Of a DNA stretch of 64,000 bases, positions 44,500-56,430 are shown one piece after another; the first letter of the stretch is position 1, and each line of letters starts with the position of its first letter. The stretch is from Rhabditoides inermis. Its lineage: Eukaryota; Nematoda; Chromadorea; Rhabditida; Rhabditidae. The stretch is taken from positions 132,001 to 196,000 of the forward strand of contig CAWZYM010000429.1 of the NCBI GenBank assembly GCA_963966185.1, in the 5' to 3' direction. The notes under the pieces are model-generated. The model was not told the DNA's origin. It was given only the letters and a program-made list of their open reading frames with translations, and did no database searches. The position numbers and the translations under genes are program-made.

Positions 44500-44876
44500 G
44501 ATGCCGACAGACCGCCGCGCCCGCCTTTTGTACCGACCGCGCTGCACGCTAATAAGAATGGTGATGCGAAAAATTACGCAGTCGCGCTATTTAGGCTAAT
44601 CACCTAATTTGCATGAGCACACATGCAAAACCATTATGTTCACGTGTCCAACTTCATACTTCATCTCTTGCCGCTCGAGCATCACATAATCGCATCGATG
44701 CTTTCAACACATGCGAGTCATCGAACTATTACGCATGACGTCATTTCGGTAGACTATGGCACAACCAGCATAAGAACTCTGCGGGTTGTTTTTGCAGCAG
44801 ATTGATACCAGTTCGGGGCGTGAACACCATATTATCATACGAATCTATCAACGATTGAGTTCAGAACGATGCCAGC
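44500..44876. other. MSP upstream region with SINE remnant
   Basis: 44750-44820 matches part of the SINE body at 32197-32300 (gactatggcac, tgcgggtt, gcagcaga). No promoter element can be assigned with confidence. Confidence 0.45.
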
Positions 44877-45332
44877 ATTCTTTCGAAAAGTACATGAGTA
44901 AAGAGGAGTGGTTTGTTTTGATCTGATTCAACAAAATCACATGCATAAAATCTCTTCGCAGCTGACTAAAATTTCAAAACAAACCTGCTCTTTCTAATCG
45001 ATGAAATAGCGGAAAGGAACATAATATGCATAAAATGCAATCTTGTCACACATTTTGTTGCAAGTTACTTGTTGGGATTAAGAGTACCCTGAATACCTGA
45101 CTCCCCTGAATACCAGTACCCTGAATACCTCATTCCCGTTTTCGAAATTTGTATATTTGCATGCGTATGTTTACACAGAAAATTTACAGTTATAAAAACA
45201 TCGTTTTTGTTTGAAAGAGCAGGTTTGTTTTGAAATTTTAGTCAGCTGCGAAGAGATTTTATGCATGTGCTTTTGTTGAATCAGATCAAAACAAACCACT
45301 CCTCTTTACTCATGTACTTTTCGAAAGAGAAT
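44877..45332. repeat. MITE, copy A, about 125-bp TIRs
   Basis: The left arm from attctttcgaaaagtac through gagtggtttgttttgatctg and cttcgcagctgactaaaatt to caaacctgctctttc is matched almost perfectly, inverted, by 45200-45332. The core contains three imperfect repeats of ccctgaatacc. It has no coding potential. Copy B is at 49682-50081. Confidence 0.9.
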
Positions 45333-45364
45333 ACGTCGATATAATTGTGATTTATTTTCACACA

Positions 45365-45815
45365 TACCGTTGACATAGTTTAGAGTGATGGATAGCATCT
45401 TCTCCTCCCCGGCGCGCACTTCTCCACAGCGAATGCATTGCGAGTTGACGGCCAGTTCAGTCTCCAAAACATCTTGAAGACGACCACGCTCCTCTTTGGA
45501 CAAGCTCTGCAAAAACAATTAGGTGAAGATCAGGATGGGGAATCGGGCAAACAATAGAATACCTTGTCGAGACAAGCGACGATCGAGTTGAATGCAAGCT
45601 GGATCTTGGCAGGCTGATCGGGGATAGCCGACGCGTCTCCTCCCGCGTCCCGCAACGCCCGCACGAGGTTGTGACTCTGCAACAGCAAGTACATCTCCCA
45701 TTCACATCAGCCTCCAACACAGCACACGCATCTCACTCACCGACGCTGGCTGGCTGGGAGACTTGTCGGCGAGCATTCGGAAGAGAAATGGCAAGACCCG
45801 ACATTTTGCCAAAGG
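45365..45815 (-). CDS. Three exons of an unrecognised gene
   Basis: Minus exons: about 45742-45810 (VLPFLFRMLADKSPSQPAS), 45562-45677 (SHNLVRALRDAGGDASAIPD, then KIQLAFNSIVACLDK) and about 45371-45509 (SLSKEERGRLQDVLETELAV, then CIRCGEVRAGEEKMLSI). Acceptors TTGCAG and donors GTATTC/GTATGT are good and phases agree. The third exon ends 40 bp from MITE copy A, beyond which nothing coding follows, so the gene may be cut by the MITE or its next exon lies farther off. Function unknown. Confidence 0.5.
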
Positions 45816-47677
45816 GAAAGTGCCATAAAAGAGGGAGTTGAAGGTAGTTGCGCATTCACTCATCTTTAACTGGCAATTAGTCCGGGTGGCAATTCCTGGA
45901 TGTGTTCAAAATGGTCCAAATTTCAAAAATAAGATGTCATTTTACTTGTCTCAACGAGACAAAAACAGTGCAACAAAAATCGTAGCTGGTTTCTCAAATA
46001 ACGCCGTGCGCAAACGAGACTAGTCTGAAAGCGTGGACTTCATGGTGTTAGTTGCTTATATTCTTATGAGACCTCTTTTTGAAGCTCTAAATGTTTGTGA
46101 CAAACTGAGAACAATTTCAGATTGATAAATTTTGAATTCATGAAGTTGAAGTGGGGAAGTCAGATATGTTATCGCGTCGCAGTGTCGCCCGCCTGTGGCA
46201 GGGCACAGCTAGAGAGACGCGACTCCTCTACGCCCCGCCCCCTCCCCTCTCGCACCGGGTTCTCGAAACAAGACTCGAGTGTGAAATATAGCGAAAATAA
46301 TGAAAACGAAAAGCTGAAACAACATTATAATAAGATGGAGTGAAACATGGGCTGTTCAGTGGTACAGTTCCCATTTCGATCGGACGTCATTGAGCCAGTG
46401 AAATATGTACGGATCGAAAGATGTCAATTTGAAACAGCCACTTTGCATCGAAATATCTCGATGAATGAAATAAACTTTACTATGATATTTTGTATACAGA
46501 TCAACAATATATAGATAGGTATAAATCCAGAAGTTTGTTCATCTATACTCAATGTGACTTCAATCACAGCGGCTTCTTTTCAAGCTGAATCGTGTTTCTC
46601 ACATGGACACCCGGGTGTCAATTTGAATGATGAAAATGAGATTGAAATGTGCATTCCGGGCAAATCATGCATGCTGAATTTATTGGTGTTATTGGTTTAT
46701 TTTTAGTTTGATCAGATAACGATATATAATCAATGTCACGCTATGTCACGGCCCGGGCCGTGACGTCACGGCCGAATGGTCAAAGCTTGTGATCGGGACA
46801 GAAGTTCGCAGCACATGCAGTGCTCCTTCTCGCACAGATGGCACATCAACAGCGAACGCACCGTCGAAACATGATACAGCCGCTAATCACATAGACATAA
46901 CCGACAATGTTTCCAAGTGCGAATCGTGTACACATACCGCGACAACGGGGTTGACGTGTGCGCATGCAGGGGTGCTCTCGATCGTTCGGTGCGATTGTAG
47001 CGACGGAGTGAAGGGTCGTCCATGACGAGTCGATTCCTCTTCACGGGCATCTTCTTATAGTAGATGGGAATCACGGGGACGCCACGTCCATCCCACTACT
47101 CTAGGGACCACAACGTGAGATGCAGAGAGTGAGTCGAAATCATGTAACATTTTCTCACTGGACGCATGATTTGCTCTAATTAGCATAGAACGGATTGCCC
47201 TTCCGCGCTGATTCCAACGGTATTCGATTTATGGTATCACGTGCTCTGTAAAGCAGTGAAAATCGATAAAATGTGATTTGATGACGTCATATTTCTTTGA
47301 TCTAGCCGCCAGGGTCAAAAATGAATAATGAAACATGATGTCATAAGATACGTAGTCAATCAAGTTATGATTGATTACAATCATACAGAGCGTTATGAAA
47401 GCATTAGAAACCGATTTCTTCATAATTTTGCTATTGGTGACGTCACCAGTGCTTTGATCTAGCCGCCGTCTGTCGCACTGTGAGCGCAAGCTTGGGTGCG
47501 CGCGCGCCGCGCGGAATTGGAGCGCAATGTGAACGAGACCCTATGAACACTATATATTTTTGAAATCAGCTTGAAACGAACTACATTAATATGGCAAATG
47601 CTATATCACATTCAAATATCTGAAAATCTCATTGTGGTCGTACCTGTAAAGCAGATTTTCGAATACAAACGAAACAT
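45816..47677. other. Intergenic, no secure gene
   Basis: 46745-46764 is a perfect 20-bp palindrome around CCCGGG within a run of GTCACGGCC-type motifs. Short frames occur but have no splice or composition support. Confidence 0.5.
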
Positions 47678-48103
47678 ACAAAGAGGGTCCTGCAGTGACC
47701 AGAGAAACAGACTAGACTCTAACGACTACACCCTCCCCAAGACCCTATTTCCCTACAGTAAGACAACGAGCATAAGATCTTAAGTTTATCTACAGGCAAG
47801 AGGTAATGGGCTAGTTTCCGGCGACAGCGGGCCAGGGGAGGAGTCAGTCGGATGACTGGCCCCGATTAGTCGACGGATGGGGTTCTTATAGTCGTGCTTG
47901 AGTGGTGGGCGAGGCGGTCGCCGCCGAGCGATCTGGAATGTAAACACCATTATCCAGAGTGGTAATCTCCGAGAGCTTAGGAAAGGATATGTTGTGAGAG
48001 GATCTGCGGGTGACTCGTGGAATGTGAAGTGAATCCGCACATTATATCTCACAAAATAGAATAGGGAGAATAGGGACCATCCAGTATATGTCTGTCCCTT
48101 ACA
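47678..48103 (-). repeat. 3' LTR
   Basis: 426 bp. On the minus strand it begins TGTAAGGGACAGACATATAC and ends CCTCTTTGT. It is preceded on that strand by GGAGGAGGGTAGG, a good polypurine tract. Confidence 0.93.
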
Positions 48104-48118
48104 CCTACCCTCCTCCAA
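48104..48118 (-). other. Polypurine tract of the LTR element
   Basis: Minus-strand GGAGGAGGGTAGG abuts the 3' LTR, where plus-strand DNA synthesis would be primed. It fixes the LTR start at TGTAAGGG. Confidence 0.75.
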
Positions 48119-49039
48119 CAAAAAGACCGCCCTCGGTCTTTCGGGTGAGACTCACCTTACTCGACTTGGATAACTTTCTGCCTGTCCGGGCCAAACACGT
48201 CTTGCGGGTTCACATGTTTGCGATATCTACACTTCTCGCACTGTGGCTTTCGAAGAAGTATGCGCACTTGACTCTTGAGAATCAGAAAACGTGGAAGAGT
48301 ACACCCCTGGCATGTTTTGAATCGAACCAAACAATATATAAGCAATTTGCCTGGTAGATGACAAGAAGTGTCAATATTGCACCAATCTTTGAACTGCAAA
48401 AAGTGTTGTTTTGTCAAAAGTAATCACACCGAAGTTCCCAAATTTATTGCAGAATGATGTGAAACAAGGTATCGTTGCTCAATGAAACACTCAATCTGTA
48501 CAATACAACTGAAGATCGAGCAACGCGAAATCGAAAGACACGTAACAATCGAACATCATTGGCGTTCTATCCAGACACGAGTTGTAGAACTGTGGCATTT
48601 CTGGTTTTCTGGTAGCTTTGATCACGACCAGACCGTTCGTTCTGATAAACGGCATCGCGACAGCGTTGTTCAGTGGCTACGTCACTGCTCTTCCCATTCC
48701 CCCTGGTATGCCGCAATAGGAAAGCTTGGAACCTGAAAGTTTTCTTTCTTTGTTGAATACACAAGTGATTGAGCTGGGTACGGGAAACAGCATTCCCACA
48801 TGAAAATTGAACATTGAACGCTGAACAGACGAATCACGAACATTGGACAGACATATCACATATCCTCAGTGAATCCTTCCTCGTGGTCGTCGTGGTCGAC
48901 GCACTGAATTTTGTTCGTGGATTTGTAATGGGCTCGGTACGGGAAACGGCATTCCCACATAAAATTGGACATAGGACACTGGACGGACACATAACGCCTT
49001 ACCTCGCTCTCCATGAGGGCGTCTGAGTTGGCGCGAGGG

Positions 49040-49440
49040 TGAGAATTAGGGGCGGCGCGCAGCGGCGCCCGTTTGTTTTGAGCTGTGACGCGCGCAACAC
49101 GCCACTCCCAAGGCACACACGATTTCTCTATTCTAATAAAATATACTTAATTAGTGTGCGTTATTTGTTAGAATATCACTTTGTAAGACCTATGAGTATG
49201 ATTCGTGAAACCAATATCGGTTGCGGCATCCAAAAACCGCCCTCTCTTGCTCTCTCCCGCTTTGCCACTAAACGTGTTTACGACGGCGGCGGCGGCGACG
49301 ACGGTGTGCATCACGTAAGCTCCGCCCACTGCACTTTGCGCTCATTGGTCGCTCGGCTCTCTTGCGTGCGCACTCTGATTGGCTGAGCGCATGCCCCGCC
49401 CTTCGTTCACCCACTCTCGTGTCGGCTCGCCGTCCAGGCC
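49040..49440 (+). repeat. Dispersed repeat, copy 1 (inverted copy at 59990-60440)
   Basis: Shares with the reverse of 59990-60440: cccgtttgttttgag/tt, aatatca-ttgtaagacctatga, gccactaaacgtgtttacga, then a (GAC/GGC)n trinucleotide run and catcacgtaagc-ccgcccac. This copy lies inside the LTR element, the other just outside it. Confidence 0.75.
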
Positions 49441-49681
49441 ACCGCCCCAGTTTTGGCGCGAAAACTGTGGGGGGAGGGGAGTGTGCGGAGCGGAGTGAGT
49501 GGGTAAGAGAGAGAGACGCGAAATAGCGCGTGTCAATGAGAGACTGGCATTGGCAGGCGCACGAGCGATTCGACAAAGCAGTGCGTTTCCATATTCAGGA
49601 TACGTTTTCTAAAGTTTCGAATATGTATACATAACATGTTCGGCACATCAACCTGAAAAACAATTTCTTCGAAATTTGAGA

Positions 49682-50081
49682 AAAGGACATCCATTCTCTT
49701 TCGAAAAGTACACGAGTAAAGAGGAGTGGTTTGTTTTGATCTAATTCAACAAAAGCACATGCATAAAATCTCTTCGCAGCTGACTAAAATTTCAAAACAA
49801 ACCTGCTCTTTCTGATCGATGAAAAATATAGTATGCACTATAATCGTGTCATACATTTTGTTGCAAGTTACTTGTTGGGATTAACAGTATCCTGAATACC
49901 TGAACTCAACATGCTAACAAGAAAACAATTAGAGTTTTAAAACATCGTTCGAAAGAGCAGGTTTGTTTTGAAATTTTAGTCAGCTGCGAAGAGATTTTAT
50001 GCATGTGCTTTTGTTGAATTAGATCAAAACAAACCACTCCTCTTTACTCGTGTACTTTTCGAAAGAGAATGGATGTCCTTT
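49682..50081. repeat. MITE, copy B, with longer TIRs
   Basis: Same family as 44877-45332. Here the inverted arms extend further out, to AAAGGACATCCATTCTC at each end, giving about 135-bp TIRs. It is inserted in the 3' non-coding part of the LTR element. Confidence 0.9.
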
Positions 50082-51016
50082 CCATCCTACAAATACTATA
50101 TTAAAACTTCTGTACTTGCACGAATTGCGACAAAAAAAATCCGCGAGAAGAAAACATGAATGCGCAGATTTACGAGTCCGGATTGAAAGATACTTCGGAC
50201 AAGAGTACATAGTCTTGTAGAAGACACACACAAAATACATGGCTGGGAAACAGATGAGTACACACTGGAATAGACAGACTGTAGAAAGACGAGAGGCGTC
50301 CCTTGTGCTGGACTCTGAGAAGACTGATTCTTCTGCGCGACTAGACAGGGGGCGGGCCGAACTGTACTCCTGGCACACTCTTGTGCTCGCTGATTGGCTC
50401 TTCACTCTGGCATAGACAGAGAGTGTGCCGACAGTAAGAGAACTAATAATTTATTACAGTTCACACTGTGCCACACACAAAAAATATGATGAAAATGAAG
50501 AGAAAAAAATCAATGCAACAAATAAGTGCGTATCAATCTGTACTGGTCTTTTCAAATCTTCTGGTGGAGAGAAAACTTAAATGACACTTGTAAAGCATAG
50601 AACATACGAACTAATTACAGAACACTGTACAACCGAGGATGACTTGTTATGAGAATGGGCTAGTTCCGCTAAGCAGAGTGGGTTGGTTATGCCCTCGGGG
50701 CTCACCCGCCGGAACTTATTGTGTGTTCACTCGGGTCCGTCTTCCCTGTCTTACTTTCGGCCTTCAGCCAATTCTCCCGTTTCCGGTGGCGCGAACCCCG
50801 CAACGTGCACCGGTGATCCCTTAGCTTTTCTTAAAGCAGTCTCTTCGTCTGCTGTCGCTTTTTTTGTGCGCTCCAAATCGGTCCTTCTAGATGGACGCAC
50901 TTCTTCACCTGATTGCACTCGGAATGGTCCTTTGTTCGGGGTCGAAATACTCACATGTCCAGATGCGGTCTCTCAATTCGAACAACACGATACTGGCCTG
51001 TCCACGGATACTGTAG

Positions 51017-52009
51017 TTATACACTCACTCGCCTGTCCGGCGTGAAGTTCTTGAGGTAAACTCTTTCCCCGATAGATATCTGGAGAGGTTTCAGATGAGG
51101 GCTTTGTTTATTGTACTGTCTTTCAAAGGCTCGCCGCGCTTTTTCGTTAGAGTGTGCTGCTTTTTCCCATACATGTAGCAATATCTTACAGATATTTTCT
51201 CTGTAGTCGCCGCCGACCGTCGCTTCCTGTACGCTTGCCACTTCTGCCCTTTGAAGTGCAATATCAATGGCAAACAAAGGATCGCGGCCGTGCGTGAGGA
51301 AATACGGAGTTTCTTGAGTGCTATCATGCACACTGGTGTTAATTGCGAAAGCACAGGCAGCCACAAAGTCATCCCAACACATGTAGTTGTCCTCGATATA
51401 GCATCGGATCATCTGTTGCATGGTTGAGAACACCCTCTCCACCATTCCGGCACCCTCGTGGTGGTACGGTGTTCCGAATTTGTGCTTGATACCCATTATT
51501 TTGAGTACTTCAACTTCAGACATGAATCCGGATTTCAAGTAGCTGGCATTGTCACTTACCAACACTTGCATAATACCAAAACGGAAGACGCAGTAATTTA
51601 CGATGACTCGTGCGACTGTCTCTGATGAGCAGTCTGGAACAGCCACCAAAATAGTCATTGTTGTGAAGTGATCCACCATGCATACAATATATGAATTGCC
51701 TTGCTGCGACTTAGTGACCGGGCCGAACAAGTCGATGTAGCAAATTTGCATCGCACTGTGTGGAATGACCGGAATCATCTCTTCTTGATTGAATCGATTA
51801 GCTCTTTTCCGCTGGCACGGATCACACGCGCGAACGAAGAGCATGATATGGTCCGCCATTTTGTGCCAGAAATAGCGTCGCTTGATTTTCTTGACTGTCT
51901 TCTTCCAATTTAGATAACCTCCTGATCCTGCTTCCACGTGGTATGCTTTTACCGTGTCTTGTTGTAAAGCGGAAGGGAGTAGTGTGATGGTACGAATCAG
52001 ATTACTGTT
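51017..52009 (-). CDS. Integrase of the LTR element
   Basis: The zinc-binding part shows a His (VKAYHVEAG), then YFWHKMADHIMLFVRACDPC and a second Cys; the second His position of the HHCC set reads Tyr (GGYLN). The catalytic core has D in CYIDLFGPV, D in VLVSDNASYLKSG and E in GAGMVERVFSTMQQM, spaced as in DD35E integrases. A C-terminal segment (IGERVYLKNFTPDRR) follows. It joins cDNA to host DNA. The frame continues upstream into RNase H except for one in-frame TAA near 52010. Confidence 0.92.
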   Translation of the reverse strand, partial: NSNLIRTITLLPSALQQDTVKAYHVEAGSGGYLNWKKTVKKIKRRYFWHKMADHIMLFVRACDPCQRKRANRFNQEEMIPVIPHSAMQICYIDLFGPVTKSQQGNSYIVCMVDHFTTMTILVAVPDCSSETVARVIVNYCVFRFGIMQVLVSDNASYLKSGFMSEVEVLKIMGIKHKFGTPYHHEGAGMVERVFSTMQQMIRCYIEDNYMCWDDFVAACAFAINTSVHDSTQETPYFLTHGRDPLFAIDIALQRAEVASVQEATVGGDYRENICKILLHVWEKAAHSNEKARRAFERQYNKQSPHLKPLQISIGERVYLKNFTPDRRVSV

Positions 52010-53862
52010 TTACCAACTGGTCCGTTTCACAAGGCAACCATTCTTATTGATCTCACACACTTCTGCCAATGTCGCGATCTCAGTTTTCTGCTTCTCTGTG
52101 ACACCATCAGCCACTCTTCCCTCTATCATCGCGCGAACACCGCAACAAATCGGGTCTTCCATCTGTGCGCGCAAAATGGCACTCGAGTCTTTTCCCAGCA
52201 GCGCATTTAGATCGAGGCGCTTTGTTACACTGCGTGTTGTAACCGCGAGGCACACGGGGAATTCCACAATATCCTCGATCTCGGGACTGTTATCGGTGAA
52301 CTGATCAGTGGGTTCGCAGCGGGACAGACAATCCGCAACTACATTGGATTTTCCCTGGATGTAATGAATAGAGATATCTTGAGACTGCAATTCAACAATC
52401 CAACGGGCCAGGTTGTTATGAGGGGTGTTGCCATTCCAAAGGAAGGTTAGCGGCTTATGATCTGTCCACACCTCAGTGTGATTGCCATAGATGATGGGTC
52501 TGAAGTGTCGAAGTGCAAACACAATAGCAAACAACTCAGTATGAGTGGCACTCCATTTCTGTTGCGATGGCGCGAGAGTCTTACTGAAGTAGCCGATGGC
52601 GGCGAGATCTTTCGTTTTCGCATCGCTCTCCACTTCCTGTAATAGAACTGCGCCCACTGCCTTGCCGGAGGCGTCGGTGTGTAGAATGAACGTCTCTCGG
52701 GTATACCAGGCATGGTTTTGTGCAGAGAGCCTCCTTCAAGTCGTGGTAGGATGCGTCTTGTTCCTCCTTCCAATAAAACTTACCGTGTTGTTTTGCAAGT
52801 TCATTCAGCGGTGCAGCGCGTTTCGAAAAATTGGGAATAAATTTGCGGAAAAAGGCGCACGTTGCGACAAAACCTCGTGCCAGTCTAATTGTGGTTGGTT
52901 TAGGAAAGTTTCTAATTGCATCAATATTTCTCTGAGCCGGATAATACCTGTTGCCGGAGATCTCGTGTCCTAGAAATGTAATATGACCCAGCGCGATTTC
53001 TGTTTTCCTTGCAGATGCTTTTTGAAGAATTGAATAGACGCAGCCGGTCCAGCACTTTTCGAATAGATGACAGATGCCCCTCGAAGGTGTTATCGAAAAT
53101 AATGATGTCATCTAGATAAGCTGTGACATTGTCTCGCAGCCCTCCCAGCACTCGAGAGAGTGCGTGGTTGAATGCCGCCGGCCCGTTCTTGATTCCGAAC
53201 GGGACAAATCGATACAAGTAATTATAATTACCGTACGGCGTGGTCATTCCACACTTCTTCATTGCAGAGTCACTTAATTTCAATTGTAGAAAACCACTTG
53301 CCAGGTCAAAACTGGAGTAGTATTTATATCCTGCCATTTTCTGAAGCACGTCTTCTATTCTGGGTAGTTCGTGATGTTGGGGTACGGTAATTTTATTTAA
53401 ATTACGGAAATCAGTACAGAGACGCAGATTACCGTCCTTTTTAGGGATAGGCACTAGATTATGCATGAACGTAGTCTGAGTAGTGGGTTCTATTCTTCCC
53501 GCTCCTAGCAACCCCTGGATATGATTATACACTTCTTGTTGAAATTTGACGGGCATTCTACTATTCCTGGGTCGGTACTCACATTCCTCAGTTGTCGTGT
53601 GAATTTCAGTGAGATCGGCTTCATACGAGCCCAAATCGTAGCTAGATGATGACATCACATCGGTGTATTCTGCAAACAGTTCCTGAACCTGAGCTTTTTC
53701 TCCTTCTAACAGAATACTCTTAGAGAGATCGGGACAAAAGTGTTGCTTATTTTCTTTATTTTTGGTTTCTGTGGGCTGGTTAACCGAGACAGCATCGGTA
53801 GATTCATGGGCTAATTGTCCGCCAAGCAGGGCAGAGACGAGGCTTCCCTCGTTGTCGCTCAC
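52010..53862 (-). CDS. Reverse transcriptase and RNase H of the LTR element
   Basis: RT: NLVPIPKKDGNLRLCTDFRN (motif 1), SSFDLASGFLQLKL (motif A), FGIKNGPAAFNHALSR, then AYLDDIIIFDNT, the YxDD active site. After a frame change near 53035 comes GHITFLGHEISG and the connection region (FPKPTTIRLARGF, FYWKEEQDASYHDLKEAL). After another frame change near 52685, RNase H begins with HTDASGKAVGAVL and continues ATHTELFAIVFALRHF and WTDHKPLTFL. The family makes double-stranded cDNA from element RNA. Two shifts plus the downstream stop would block a single polyprotein. Confidence 0.93.
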
Positions 53863-53908
53863 CTTCGCAGGTGCGATGGCGAGACAAGAACGAGTCGCCT
53901 GGATAGTG

Positions 53909-54860
53909 CTATTTACACGGCTCCAGTATTCCGTTATATTGCATCTCTAGTGGAGACATCTCGCATAGTGTCTGGTCTTTGTACACGATGACGTCATCAT
54001 TTGTCGGATTCGCGACGAGAATCATTCCAAGCCCGCTTTTTACGATAGCTGGCGTGACGACGAGACTCTTGTTGTGCATGCTCTCACTGATCGAGTCTGT
54101 CACCCACGTGTCCGACTCGTCCGACTGCGGCATCAAACAGCGCACATACGTGTCCGTACCTGCCGACACGACACAAGTCTCTGCTGCTTTCAGATTAAAT
54201 TGTTTTGCCGGGTCTATTTACTCTTTTGTTTCTAGCACATTGACAATAGGAATGTCCATTCCTCCCATCGTGACAACTCGGTTACGGTAGTCGATCGACC
54301 AGCGCGGAAGGCGATGGAGGATTGTGTTACCCAGGATTACCTGATATTTGGAAGCGTCCTTGGGAGGCGCGACTCCATCTGCAAAATATAATTTCTCATT
54401 GAACTCCATATTCTGAATAGCTATTGTCACAATTGCGTATCCCTTGATTTTAATCAGAGCACTAGACATGCCTTCCGCTGTGCACACGTCGTCAGTTTCA
54501 AACTTGAATATTCCCACGAGAGGAGCGATGCTAGTGTGGCAGATCGAAATGCTCGCACCTGTGTCGAGGAGAGCCAACATTCGAATATTGTTCACACGAA
54601 TGGGGATCTGATTGATGAAGTTACCGGAGGATTTTGAGTTGGTTGCAAGCACGTTGATGTTGTGTGGCTGTGCCAAGATGCGCGGCGGCCACGAGCTGCC
54701 CGCGCTGTGCGGACGCGAACACGCCGGGGTGTCGTCATCCGAGTGCTCCTCAAACATGTCTACTACATACGGGGTATGCGCTCTTACCGGCATTACGTTG
54801 TTCACTACTACCACTTCTTGCTTATTATTTCTGTTGTTCCATAGGTTCTTAATAACATTA
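53909..54860 (-). CDS. Aspartic protease region, fused behind the membrane segment
   Basis: The frame that carries the transmembrane segment continues through a Pro/Ser-rich linker to RMLALLDTGASISICH, the DTGA active site of a retropepsin, then VILGNTILHRLPRW, the usual ILG motif. An in-frame stop lies near 54218 (LETKE), beyond which the same frame stays open to 53909. Retropepsins cleave Gag-Pol and act as homodimers. Placement behind a membrane segment would tether the precursor to membrane, an inference. Confidence 0.85.
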
Positions 54861-56430
54861 TACCACTGTTTCATAAGGAATCCGAATTGAATCGTAGTTA
54901 CCATTGCACACAACGTGATCCACAGATTAAACGCAGACACATGTGGCATAATCATATCATATATATTGAAATTGGCTGGTGCCGACGACAGCGGGTCGGA
55001 TGAGGATACTGTATTACTGTTTTGAGGAGTGAAGTCGTGTGACTGCCACATCTCCTCCACCGATCGCTCACGGGGAGTGATTTCAGAGAGATTCGTGATA
55101 ACAAAATTGTGATAGATAGTCAATTCAGGGATGGAAAAGAAGGGTTCTACTTGGTTCGAGGTTTTCACTATCGTCACAGCAATGGGACCTTCTTCCAGTC
55201 CGTTTTGCTGATCCAACTTGAACACCTCCTTGTTCCGTGTGTACCGTATCACTGCTCCCTCTGCACATGGAATCTGATCAGATTTCTCTTGCAGAATACC
55301 TGACTGGAGATTCATGAACACCGTGTGGTTTGTCTCTCCGACAAACATTCTCACCCGAGGTTCACGGTAACACGATCTCCACTGGCTATCTCCACCGACG
55401 TGTCGGGTATTCTGACGCACCTGTGTATTTCATACGTGTCTTCTCCGATGTGCTTTGCCTGCACATCTGTTCTGTTCAATAGCGATCGAACCATCGCTGT
55501 CGGGTCGGATGACAGCGCGCTCTTCAGCAGGAACGACACGTAGTTGACTCTCTCACACAGTGTGTTCGCCAAGTGATGGAATATCGCGACCATGCTGTGT
55601 TGCATGTCGCTCTCGACTGCCAGAAGCTGTGCAGCCAATTGATTCGTCGATGTGTATCCCACACTTGCTGATGTGCGAGTAGCGCGGCGCCGCGTCACCA
55701 CCGCGTACCCCTGATCAGTGACCGTGAGAGTGTGACCACAGTCATTCACTGACTCACTCTCACTCCCCCAAGAGACGGCGAATTCCTTGTCGTCACTCAG
55801 CCACACCCGTCCTGCTTTCGTTCCGTACATTTTGTTGTCTACCGGAACATACAAACACTTCTCCTCTTCATCGGGTGTCCATAGCATGGCCGACCCGTCG
55901 GCGAGAGTGCAGTGTCCGGTGCGGTACTTGCACTCGCTGTGCGCGTCAGCCGAGGTCTGAATTGTGGATTCCGCATTACGCGCGCGAATAGACGTACTGA
56001 TCATAATACAATTAGTCACCGTCTTACTGTAGTCATGAAAAATCTGGAAAGGCGCTGTCGGCCATTCGATATCGACTAGATTATTAGTTTTCCACAGAAT
56101 GCCTTGCTGGATCAAGTCGCCGTGAACACACCGCTTGTGCGTCCTCATCATATCACACTCTTCCGCCGACACGGTGTGCCGTGTTTCCACTGCTGCCTTG
56201 TGCCTGGTTCCGAAGATGTTCACTCCGTAGGTGACAGTGAAGGAAACAATCCGACACAAAAAGGCGTCAGTATCGTAGGCTTTAGTGTTTGGTCTGTATA
56301 GGGAGATAGCCGTCCTCACCAGTGTTTCGTTCATCTGCGCCGTGAATAGAGAGCAGTCCGAGCTATGCGTGAATCGGGTTACGGTAGCAAGGTGATCGTG
56401 TGGGCAGAAGAAAGCCTGCGGGAGCGCGGC
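54860..56430 (-). CDS. Env-like membrane glycoprotein region between Gag and protease
   Basis: Starts in a frame overlapping the Gag 3' end, with a hydrophobic Ala-rich stretch resembling a signal peptide (about 56430-56490 on the minus strand), then MNETLVRTAISLYRP. About 330 residues with scattered Cys and Asn-glycosylation sites (NET, NHT, NLS) follow. One frame change occurs near 55390. The C-terminal end has a single hydrophobic segment (LWITLCAMVTTIQFGF) followed by a basic-polar tail. Size, signal-like start, Cys pattern and membrane anchor suggest an envelope-type glycoprotein. I cannot assign it to the baculovirus-F or phlebovirus-like Env families by eye. Its place upstream of protease is unusual. 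Confidence 0.6.

Larger units (their letters stand above)
48119..51016. other. Non-coding 3' region of the LTR element with nested repeats
   Basis: Between integrase and the 3' LTR. It contains a 155-bp direct duplication (about 48777 and 48931, each with tacgggaaac-gcattcccacat), a copy of a dispersed repeat (49040-49440) and MITE copy B. No accessory ORF is convincing. Much of this length is probably secondary insertion. Confidence 0.6.

Noticed and set aside
47786..48121. 111-codon minus ORF in the LTR, repeated at 59236-59502
   Set aside because: It is the same LTR sequence twice; no similarity to a known protein and it overlaps promoter/R region.
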